Of a stretch of DNA of 37,347 nucleotides, positions 25,804 through 32,697 are shown piece by piece (position 1 is the stretch's first letter; each line of letters begins with the position of its first letter). This stretch comes from an uncultured Verrucomicrobiales bacterium (GTDB taxonomy: Bacteria > Verrucomicrobiota > Verrucomicrobiia > Verrucomicrobiales > DEV007). Under the pieces are notes generated by a model. The model did not search any database. It had not been told where the DNA came from and saw only the letters and a list, made by a program, of their open reading frames with translations. The position numbers and the translations under genes are program-made. The DNA lies in NCBI GenBank assembly GCA_913058215.1, contig CAJXQE010000023.1, positions 1-37,347 of the forward strand, read 5' to 3'.

Positions 25804-27678
25804 ATGAATATAGAAACTTTAATCTTCATCCTCGTGGTGACACCCATAGTGTCTCTGCTTATCGGGTTTTGCTTACCAAATCAATCTGAAGGCCCGATTT
25901 TTAAGTCCGCGATTTTTGGAATCATCGTCAATTTCCTTGTCGCACTGGCAATACTGGTCCTGTGGATTAAGGGAGGATTTGAATCGGTCTTTTTGAAAGG
26001 TCCGGTTTTGTATCATGCCAAAGAAACTGAATTCTCGGTGAGCTTTTTCCTTGATGGCTACGGGCTGGCTTACATCTTGCTTTCCACTTTCCTGACAGGG
26101 GTGGTGGTTCTATTCAGCAAATCCTATATCCATCGGGAAAAAGGCTTCAAACGATTCTTTAACAATCTGAAGTTCTTCTACCTTGGATTGATGGTCCTTG
26201 TCCTTGCCGGAAATTTGGAAATGCTTTTTGTAGGTTGGGAAATCCTCGGCGTGACCTCTTTCTTTCTGATCAGCTTCTATCGGGAACGTTATCTTCCCGT
26301 GAAGAATGCTGTAAAGGTTGTTTCGCTCTACCGCGTTGCAGACATCTCCCTTCTGCTGGGGATCTGGGTATGCCACCATTACTTTGGTCACAGCATCAAT
26401 TTTGCGGAATTGGATGGGCTGAACAACGCACAACCCCACATCATGGCTCACGGGTTCTACGAGTTTTTCATCCCGGCGACTTTTCTCCTCGCCGCCATGG
26501 TTAAGTCCGCTCAGTTTCCATTCTCCTCCTGGTTACCCAGAGCGATGGAGGGACCGACAACCTCGAGTGCCATATTTTACGGATCGCTCTCGGTGCACGT
26601 CGGGGTGTTTCTGTTAATCCGAACCGCTCCCTTCTGGGAAGCAAACCTGGTCTTCCATTTCATTATTGGAGGCGTAGGTCTGTTAACTTGCGTCGTGGCT
26701 ACATTGATCGGCAGGGTCCAGTCAACGATTAAGACCCAGATTGCCTATTCTTCGATCGCCCAAATCGGACTGATGTTTATCGAGGTTTCCCTCGGGTGGT
26801 ATTGGATTGCGATCATACATTTCATTTGTAACGCCCTGCTTCGAAGTCATCAATTGCTCGTTTCGCCGTCGGTTTTGAACTATCGGATTCATAATCAGTT
26901 CTTTCACTTCTCGAAGCCGGGGCCTCATGGAACGGCAGGCCTCTGGAATAAGATAAGGCTCTCGCTATACACCCTTGGAATACAAGAGTTCAACCTCGAC
27001 AGTTTCATGTTCCGTTTCCTTTGGCGACCGCTAAAGAGGACCGGGAAGCTCTTCGATTTTCTGGGGATCCGAAATACTTACGTTCTGGCATTGCCTCCAT
27101 TTTTGATGGGGCTGTGGGCGGCATATAACAGATTACTTATTCCGGATTGGTTGCTCCGCTACCTCCCGGAGGCTTTTGCTCTCGCCGGTCTGGTGTTTAT
27201 CCTTAAAGCCTTTGTGGAAAGAAGATCGGCGCTTAATGCCTGGGTACTGATTGTGGTCAATCAACTCTACCAATCACTGGCGTTCAGTTTTAATGAGGAG
27301 TTTGCTTTCAGCCAGGTCTATCTGTATCTGAGTGGGATTTCTGTTTCAGCTTTGATTGGTATCTGGGCCATCAACCGCCTTCGTAACAATGGCGAGAATG
27401 TTTCTCTTTCGAAGTTTAACGGCCATGTCTACGTCTATCCCAGGGTGGCATTTATTTTTATGTTCGCGTGCCTTGGTTTGGCCGGATTCCCCGTAACACC
27501 AACATTTATCGGGGAGGATTTGATGTTGGGACATATTCATGAGAATCAGTTTCCATTGTTAATCCTGATTGTAGCGAACCTGATTATGGACGGACTTGTG
27601 ATCTTCCGTATCTATTCCCGACTGTTCCTCGGCCCCCATGAGAAAGGCTATCACGAAGTCTCTTACAGGTCTTCATAA
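25804..27678 (+). CDS. dabB: DabB, NuoL/Mrp-like membrane subunit of the DAB system
   Basis: 624 residues, polytopic membrane protein of the proton-antiporter (complex I NuoL/MrpA) family. Visible are the first helix (ETLIFILVVTPIVSLLIGFC), the glutamate Glu146 in FVGWEILGVTSFF, and the lysine Lys234 in MVKSAQFPFSSWLPRAMEGP, both key ion-path residues of this family. Later helices include LVFHFIIGGVGLLTCVVATL and the C-terminal FPVTPTFIGEDLMLG segment. DabB is thought to couple cation flow to the DabA reaction. It lies 29 bp after the SulP-DabA gene, so the two are an operon. The length is slightly above the usual ~550 residues. No complex I or carboxysome genes are near, so it is not a nuo gene. 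Confidence 0.9.
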   Translation: MNIETLIFILVVTPIVSLLIGFCLPNQSEGPIFKSAIFGIIVNFLVALAILVLWIKGGFESVFLKGPVLYHAKETEFSVSFFLDGYGLAYILLSTFLTGVVVLFSKSYIHREKGFKRFFNNLKFFYLGLMVLVLAGNLEMLFVGWEILGVTSFFLISFYRERYLPVKNAVKVVSLYRVADISLLLGIWVCHHYFGHSINFAELDGLNNAQPHIMAHGFYEFFIPATFLLAAMVKSAQFPFSSWLPRAMEGPTTSSAIFYGSLSVHVGVFLLIRTAPFWEANLVFHFIIGGVGLLTCVVATLIGRVQSTIKTQIAYSSIAQIGLMFIEVSLGWYWIAIIHFICNALLRSHQLLVSPSVLNYRIHNQFFHFSKPGPHGTAGLWNKIRLSLYTLGIQEFNLDSFMFRFLWRPLKRTGKLFDFLGIRNTYVLALPPFLMGLWAAYNRLLIPDWLLRYLPEAFALAGLVFILKAFVERRSALNAWVLIVVNQLYQSLAFSFNEEFAFSQVYLYLSGISVSALIGIWAINRLRNNGENVSLSKFNGHVYVYPRVAFIFMFACLGLAGFPVTPTFIGEDLMLGHIHENQFPLLILIVANLIMDGLVIFRIYSRLFLGPHEKGYHEVSYRSS

Positions 27679-27899
27679 GGTAAGGCCGTGGCCGCAAGCT
27701 GATGAAACGATAACACGGAGGAGACTGCGCACATATCCGGAGGATCCAGGTTGACCAGGGCATTCTTGAGTAATGGTTTAGTGGCCTGGAGGTTGTCAGG
27801 GACAGTGGCCAGTGATAGTCCTTCGGCCATATTTGAAAAGTTCTGAGAGTAGCAACTGTTAAAGGCGGCGAGCCCAAGCTTACAAGATCGATATTCCAA
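27663..27899 (-). CDS. Hypothetical small protein, low confidence
   Basis: 78 residues on the minus strand, converging on and overlapping the dabB stop by 16 bp. Sequence (MEYRSCKLGLAAFNSCYSQN and on to TALPYEDL) is protein-like but matches no family I know; there is no signal or motif. An overlapping frame (27584-27943) is less likely. It could be the remnant of a gene whose 5' part is lost. Confidence 0.25.
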   Translation of the reverse strand: MEYRSCKLGLAAFNSCYSQNFSNMAEGLSLATVPDNLQATKPLLKNALVNLDPPDMCAVSSVLSFHQLAATALPYEDL

Positions 27900-28159
27900 G
27901 GTTTTACGAAATCTTCTGTGCCCTCAGCGATGAAACTGGACATGGAGATTGGCCTAATTCTGTTGGATAGGAGTGTGAATGGTAGGCTCTACAGATCGGT
28001 CCCGGTCGGTCAAGAACTGTCAGCTGACTCCGAAGGCCTTTTCGATGGAATCATGAGCGGGTAGCGGTCGCACGCTTTTGCGCCGGAATAGCTCTTTGCT
28101 CTCCAAAGGGCTCCGCTCATTCTCTCGGTAAAATTTGCTGTCCATTCTTTTCGACATTT
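27679..28159. other. 481-bp gap between dabB and the glycosidase gene
   Basis: Apart from the doubtful minus-strand frame at 27663-27899 I see no gene, RNA or strong repeat. It probably holds the promoter of the gene at 28160, but no clear -35/-10 pair stands out. Confidence 0.5.
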
Positions 28160-29386
28160 ATGAAACTTCTTTCCATCGCTTTTCTGTCGCTCTTTGCCTT
28201 TACGGCAGGTTCGCAATCCGCCGAGCCGCCGCCGCCTCGCAATGGCGACAAGCTGGTGATCATCAATGACGATGGCTTCAGCAAATTTTACGGTGGCTAC
28301 TACCCGACGGAAGGGGCATTGCGCAAACGTCTCCTCGCATACAAGGACACTCAGTTGGCGGTATTTGAGTGGTGCTTCGTTGCGGGGAGTCGTGTGAATT
28401 ATCCTTCGGAAATCCACGAATTGATTGGTGAGGATATGAAAGAATTCCCGCGTCGCGGCGACAAGCGCGCGGCGGAGACATTGCGTCGGTTCCGCGACGA
28501 GGGCGTCGATACTCTGGCCGTGGTCGTGGATACTTGTCATGAAATGGGCATCTCCTGTTACGCTTCGATGCGCATGAACGGCGACTACCCTGCGAATGCC
28601 TGGGACGGGCAAATGGCTCCCATGTTCAACAGCGATTTTTGGCATGATCATCCGGAGTTTCGTCAGCGCGATGAGAAGGGGATAGACCTGACGCGCCTGT
28701 CGTACGCCTACCCCGAAGTTCGCGAGTTCAAGCTGAGCTTCCTGCGCGAAGCGGTTCAGCGCGACATCGATGGCATCAATTTTGATTTCCAGCGCCACCC
28801 GAATTTTTTCCGGCTCGAACAAGCAATGCTCGACGCCTTTCGGAAAAAGTATGGAGAAGACGGGCTCAAGGTATCCGCCGATGACCCGCGTTGGTTTCCG
28901 CTGCGCGCGGAGTTTATGACTGGCTTTGTCCGGGACGCGCGCGCCATTCTCGATGCTGCCGGTGAGAAAAAGGGGAGGCGACTCGGCCTTTCCGTACGCA
29001 TCGATTGGCAGAAATACCAACACTGGGGCTGCGACATCGAGACCTGGATGAATGAGGGCTGGATCGATTGTCTTATCGTTGGTCAGTACGGACTCGGTGG
29101 TTACGAATTCGACATCGCACCCTTTGTGAAAATGGCCAAAGAGAGTGGCAGCGGATGCGCCGTGCTCTTCAGCGAGGAATGCATCGTCCGCGGCCATGAC
29201 CGAACTCCGAAGGAAGATAAAGCCATCGCCGCAGGAACGATGACCCCGAAACGGAGCACGCACATTACGCTGGAGGAACATCAGCAACGTGCTCAAAAAG
29301 CTTACGACGCCGGCGCTGATGGAATGCACCTCTTCAACCTGAGTTACCCACAAGTTCTGAAAACGATAGGGACATCGGAAAAATAG
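28160..29386 (+). CDS. Secreted glycoside-hydrolase-like TIM-barrel protein (GHL10-type)
   Basis: 408 residues with a signal peptide (MKLLSIAFLSLFAFTAGSQS). The (beta/alpha)8-type pattern is that of the 'family 10 glycosylhydrolase-like' group common in Planctomycetes and Verrucomicrobia: VIINDDGFSKFYGG near the start, RRFRDEGVDTLAVVVDTCHE, the central strand DGINFDFQRHPNFF, RLGLSVRIDWQKYQHWGCDI, and GADGMHLFNLSYPQ near the end. It probably acts on a polysaccharide outside the cytoplasm, but no catalytic pair can be assigned with confidence. A 27-bp segment encoding its LSYPQVLKT tail recurs at 32651, after the sigma-factor cassette. Confidence 0.75.
   Translation: MKLLSIAFLSLFAFTAGSQSAEPPPPRNGDKLVIINDDGFSKFYGGYYPTEGALRKRLLAYKDTQLAVFEWCFVAGSRVNYPSEIHELIGEDMKEFPRRGDKRAAETLRRFRDEGVDTLAVVVDTCHEMGISCYASMRMNGDYPANAWDGQMAPMFNSDFWHDHPEFRQRDEKGIDLTRLSYAYPEVREFKLSFLREAVQRDIDGINFDFQRHPNFFRLEQAMLDAFRKKYGEDGLKVSADDPRWFPLRAEFMTGFVRDARAILDAAGEKKGRRLGLSVRIDWQKYQHWGCDIETWMNEGWIDCLIVGQYGLGGYEFDIAPFVKMAKESGSGCAVLFSEECIVRGHDRTPKEDKAIAAGTMTPKRSTHITLEEHQQRAQKAYDAGADGMHLFNLSYPQVLKTIGTSEK
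29339..29365 (+). repeat. 27-bp direct repeat, left copy
   Basis: ctgagttacccacaagttct followed by gaaaacg, inside the 3' end of the glycosidase gene. The right copy at 32651-32677 differs at 2 of 27 positions. The repeats sit 3.3 kb apart on either side of the sigma-factor operon. Confidence 0.75.
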
Positions 29387-29391
29387 AGTTT

Positions 29392-29432
29392 CGGTGGAAC
29401 GGCAAGCTTGCTGCGTAGCGGACTTTCCACCG
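29392..29432 (+). terminator. Possible terminator after the glycosidase gene
   Basis: cggtggaa (29392-29399) pairs with ttccaccg (29425-29432); inside the loop lies a second perfect palindrome, gcaagcttgc (29402-29411). Followed by ctcgtttgtccgttt. It starts 6 bp past the stop codon. Confidence 0.35.
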
Positions 29433-29483
29433 CTCGTTTGTCCGTTTAGATTCCGCAGGGTAGGATCAGGGAACAAATTAATT

Positions 29484-29512
29484 GGGGTCTGTTTTGAAAT
29501 GTCGCCTGACCC
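29484..29512. repeat. REP-like short palindrome
   Basis: ggggtctgttttgaaatg... ending cctgaccc, with gggtc and gaccc arms. From memory this resembles the palindromes linked to REP-associated tyrosine transposases in several phyla; no transposase is nearby. It lies in the gap between the glycosidase and the sigma-factor gene. Confidence 0.35.
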
Positions 29513-29602
29513 GGAATCCATGTGCCCCTGAAACCACGTAGCAAATCTCGGTCTTCAAGAAAATGTCCACGATTCGGAATTCAAATTGATTAGGTAGATA
29601 GA

Positions 29603-30148
29603 ATGAAATCACTTGCCGAACATGATCTTCGAGATCGCATCGTGAAACAGGCATTCGGATGTCGGGAGGCGCTTGAGGCGTACGCGTTTGTCATGCTTCG
29701 CGATCTCAGTGCAGCGGAGGACGTAGTGCAGGAGTGCCTGATTGTCGTGATGGAGAAGTATGACGAGTTTGAAGAAGGCACGTCGATGATGGCTTGGACG
29801 CGGGCGATCGTCCGCTGGAAAGCTTTACAACTCATCAATCGTCGGAAGAAGCAGGCCAGTCTGCAAGAACGGATGCTTGGCGATTCAGTAGAGGCCGCGT
29901 TCTGCGAAGTCGACTCGGATGATCATGCTGAAGCGGTCCACGAGCGCCACCGTCGATTGGAGCGATGTCTGAACCGGGTCTCCGACCACGCAAGAATGCT
30001 GCTGGATAGCGTTTATGGCGGCGGGATGAGCTACCAGGCGGCGGCCGACTCGCTGGGGATGAAGGTCGAAGCCGTGAGGAAGCGTATTTTCCGCACCAAG
30101 GGGCAACTGCGCGACTGCCTGCAACGTTCAACAGGAGCAACACAATGA
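29603..30148 (+). CDS. ECF-type RNA polymerase sigma factor
   Basis: 181 residues. Sigma region 2 is visible as EALEAYAFVMLRDLSAAEDV, then VQECLIVVMEKYDEF; region 4 is a helix-turn-helix with GGGMSYQAAADSLGMKVEAV, then RKRIFRTKGQLRDCL. Length and plan fit the small ECF factors of the Rhodopirellula/Verrucomicrobium type. Its last 4 bp overlap the start of the next gene (ATGA at 30145), so sigma and its partner are translated together, which usually means the partner regulates the sigma factor. The start is the ATG at 29603; no strong Shine-Dalgarno precedes it. Targets are unknown; they may include this operon. Confidence 0.88.
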   Translation: MKSLAEHDLRDRIVKQAFGCREALEAYAFVMLRDLSAAEDVVQECLIVVMEKYDEFEEGTSMMAWTRAIVRWKALQLINRRKKQASLQERMLGDSVEAAFCEVDSDDHAEAVHERHRRLERCLNRVSDHARMLLDSVYGGGMSYQAAADSLGMKVEAVRKRIFRTKGQLRDCLQRSTGATQ

Positions 30149-31161
30149 AACAAGAGCGATTAGAAACCTTGATTGAAGGGTATCTGGGAAACCTCCTCGT
30201 CGATGGGGAGATGTCTGAGCTGGCGAGTTGGCTCGACGAGGATGCCGCCCACCGTACTACCTTCCTGGAAGCGATTCAGTTTGAATACTCTATGGGGTCA
30301 CACCTGAAGGCTAGAGAAGCACTCGGCGACGAGAAACTGATTTTGATGGAGGAAAAAGGCGACAAGAGAGCCGTCCCATTTCCAAAGAAGACCTGGATGG
30401 CCAGGCCCCTGAGAGTCGCAGCCATGTTGGCATTCTGTGCCCCCCTAACCTGGCTACTGTGGCTCGGGGTCATCATGTTGCTCGGGGCGCCGACCCGGAC
30501 CTTGGCGGATGTCGCGAAAGCGATGGAAGGATTCCGCTACGTCCACTGGCAGCAACTTGAGATCAACAAGAACGTATTCGACTTCCTTGGCGTCGATCAA
30601 GTCGAACAGAAGCGGACGTCGTACTTCGATATGAAGGGGCACCGGTCGAGATTGGTGACCCACTACCCGTTCGGGGACTACATCCAGATTCAACATCATA
30701 AGACCGGCAAAACACTATGGTTCAATCCGCAGGATGGGACCACGACGATCACTAAGAGTAGGGGCCTGTATCTCGAACTTGCTGACGAGCTTGCTAAAGT
30801 CGCCAAAAAGCCAGAACCGATGCGGCATCCCTTTGAGTCCGTCCTGAAGGCGGGGGACGTTAAGATCACCAAGGCGAAGCTGGATGGGGTCGATTACGGC
30901 TATGCGGAAATTGTTGATGAAAATAATGGAGTGTCTGGAACCCTCAAAATTTGGTTGGATCTCCGAACCCAGCTTCCGTTTCGCACAGAGTATGCGCTGC
31001 CGGGCTTGAAGCTTCACTACACCAATACGGGGTTCACGTGGACGAACGAACTCGAGAACGCAGAGACCTTGTTTCAGATCGACACTCCCGAGGAAAGCAA
31101 GGCCAAGACCGGTGATCGTCTTGAGGGCAAGCCAGACTCCGGGGAGAAGAAGGGCAAATGA
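30145..31161 (+). CDS. Membrane-anchored putative anti-sigma factor
   Basis: 338 residues. Residues 1-80 are cytoplasmic and carry the opening seen in anti-sigma/FecR-like partners (LETLIEGYLGNLLVDGEMSE, then LASWLDEDAAHR). One membrane helix follows at about 95-112 (VAAMLAFCAPLTWLLWLGVI). The outer part (120-338) reads like a LolA/outer-membrane lipoprotein-sorting-like fold (FDFLGVDQVEQKRTSYFD and LVTHYPFGDYIQIQHHKTGK). Both ends overlap neighbours by 4 bp, sigma factor upstream and protease downstream. Role as a sensor that holds the sigma factor is inferred from order and topology, not from a proven anti-sigma domain. Confidence 0.65.
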   Translation: MKQERLETLIEGYLGNLLVDGEMSELASWLDEDAAHRTTFLEAIQFEYSMGSHLKAREALGDEKLILMEEKGDKRAVPFPKKTWMARPLRVAAMLAFCAPLTWLLWLGVIMLLGAPTRTLADVAKAMEGFRYVHWQQLEINKNVFDFLGVDQVEQKRTSYFDMKGHRSRLVTHYPFGDYIQIQHHKTGKTLWFNPQDGTTTITKSRGLYLELADELAKVAKKPEPMRHPFESVLKAGDVKITKAKLDGVDYGYAEIVDENNGVSGTLKIWLDLRTQLPFRTEYALPGLKLHYTNTGFTWTNELENAETLFQIDTPEESKAKTGDRLEGKPDSGEKKGK

Positions 31162-32642
31162 CTCCGGGACTACAACGACAGTCCTTCGGTCGCCTGGGGA
31201 CGATCGGTGTAGCGCTTGCCTTGGCTTGTGCTTATGCCGGGGCCTTGCCGCTCTTGGTCGCCCAAACGGGAGAACCCGCTGGATATACCGTCTTGGATCG
31301 AACCATGGTCGGTGACTACCCGCAGGACGTCGCGGCGCTCCGGGATATGGAGTCGAAGGTGATTGAGGTGGCCGAGAAGGCGATGCCATTCGTGATTAAG
31401 GTGGGGCAGGGCTCTGGTGTCATCATCGATGCCGACGGCTTGATCCTCTCGCAGTGGCACGTGACCCACAAAGATCCCGCGAGAGGGCCTGGCGATCGAA
31501 TTCGTGTCGTCTTTCGGGGTGGTGAAGAGAGATCGGCAGAACTTCTCGGAGCCGACATCTTTAACGACATTTCCCTGCTTCGATTGATCGAACCTGGTCC
31601 CTACCCCTTTATTTCGATTGCCGAGCGTGCAGACGTTCAACTGGGAGATCCCGTCATTAAGTTTGGCTACCCCGTGTCTGGCGGTCGACCATCCAGGGCG
31701 CCGGTCGTCCGGCTCGGCCGGGTGGTCTGTGCCGGTGAGGATTCGATCCGCAAACACGGATTCTTCGTGGCGGACTGCTTCGTGAATGGCGGCGATTCTG
31801 GCGGGCCGCTTTTCGACCTGGACGGACGGCTGGTCGCGATCATCCGCGCCAGCGCCATGCCCCACATCGTTCGTCCAAACTTCGGTGGAGTCCGACCGAG
31901 ACATCGGAGTGTCTTTTCCTATACGACGAGTGCGCGGGTAAGAGAGGTCCTGCCGAAGATGCTCGAGGGAAAGGTTCTCCCGGATCGCCCACCGCAAAGG
32001 CGGGAGGAGTATTCTTGTCTCCGATCAACGACCCAAGTTCCACCGGATTGCTGGACGCAGGGAAGCTACACCTGTCGGGCCTACGGCAACGCGACGAAGA
32101 AAGTCGGGCAAAGCGTCGTCGAGATCCGCGACGGAGACGGCAAGGCTGTATCGCTCGGCTTCGTGGTGGGTGACGACGGGTGGCTGATGACCCGGAGCGC
32201 GACGCTGCCGCTCTACCCGGTCTGCGTCCTCCCCGACGGTCGAGAGTTGGTGGCGGAGATTGTAGGGGTTTCCTCGAAACTGAACATCGCCATGCTGAAA
32301 GTCCAGGCCATCGGATTGCAGGCTATCTCCTGGGGAGAGCCTGTGGATTTACCAGTCGGGACTCTTGTTGCGATTCCCGGATCTGCGGCAAACACGGTGG
32401 CGGCCGGTGTGGTCAGTGTCTCGAACCCGGATGCGACCTTCGAGCACGATGCCGGACTCCTTCCCCACGAATACGGCGGACCGATCGTCGACCTGAGTGG
32501 TCGCGTCGTCGGCGTCAGCATCTCGCCCTTGGTCTATGGCTCGATCGCACTCTCAGTGGAGGAGGTGAGAGCATCCGTTCCTGAACTGAAGTCTGGTAGG
32601 CTTCGGCCAAAGATCGGAATCCCAAAGGGTCTAGCCCCTTGA
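31158..32642 (+). CDS. HtrA-like serine protease with a degenerate second protease domain
   Basis: 494 residues with a signal peptide or anchor (GTIGVALALACAYAGALPLL). The first trypsin-like (S1C) domain, about 70-250, is complete: His101 in SQWHVTH, Asp137 in FNDISLL and Ser214 in GGDSGGPL. The second domain (about 312-475) has the same fold pattern (LGFVVGDDGWLMTRSATLP ... LNIAMLK ... EYGGPIVDLSGRVVGV), but all three catalytic positions are replaced: Ala348, Asn376 and Tyr439. The inactive copy may bind substrates or the membrane protein next to it, in the place of a PDZ domain. It overlaps the putative anti-sigma gene by 4 bp, suggesting regulated proteolysis of that protein or a shared stress role (inference). 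Confidence 0.85.
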   Translation: MTPGLQRQSFGRLGTIGVALALACAYAGALPLLVAQTGEPAGYTVLDRTMVGDYPQDVAALRDMESKVIEVAEKAMPFVIKVGQGSGVIIDADGLILSQWHVTHKDPARGPGDRIRVVFRGGEERSAELLGADIFNDISLLRLIEPGPYPFISIAERADVQLGDPVIKFGYPVSGGRPSRAPVVRLGRVVCAGEDSIRKHGFFVADCFVNGGDSGGPLFDLDGRLVAIIRASAMPHIVRPNFGGVRPRHRSVFSYTTSARVREVLPKMLEGKVLPDRPPQRREEYSCLRSTTQVPPDCWTQGSYTCRAYGNATKKVGQSVVEIRDGDGKAVSLGFVVGDDGWLMTRSATLPLYPVCVLPDGRELVAEIVGVSSKLNIAMLKVQAIGLQAISWGEPVDLPVGTLVAIPGSAANTVAAGVVSVSNPDATFEHDAGLLPHEYGGPIVDLSGRVVGVSISPLVYGSIALSVEEVRASVPELKSGRLRPKIGIPKGLAP

Positions 32643-32650
32643 ATCCCAAG

Positions 32651-32677
32651 CTGAGCTTCCCACAAGTTCTGAAAACG
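32651..32677 (+). repeat. 27-bp direct repeat, right copy
   Basis: ctgagcttcccacaagttct followed by gaaaacg, starting 8 bp after the protease stop. It would encode LSFPQVLKT, the same as the glycosidase C terminus, so it looks like the remnant of a second glycosidase-gene end. Confidence 0.75.
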
Positions 32678-32697
32678 CTTCTGCGACTGCGGAGGAC

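Noticed and set aside
25804-27678. NADH dehydrogenase subunit L (nuoL)
   Set aside because: No other complex I genes are near, and it directly follows a DabA domain with an intact zinc site, so dabB is the better call.
28010-29521. 503-residue minus-strand frame
   Set aside because: Antisense shadow of the glycosidase gene, which has a signal peptide and recognisable TIM-barrel strands.
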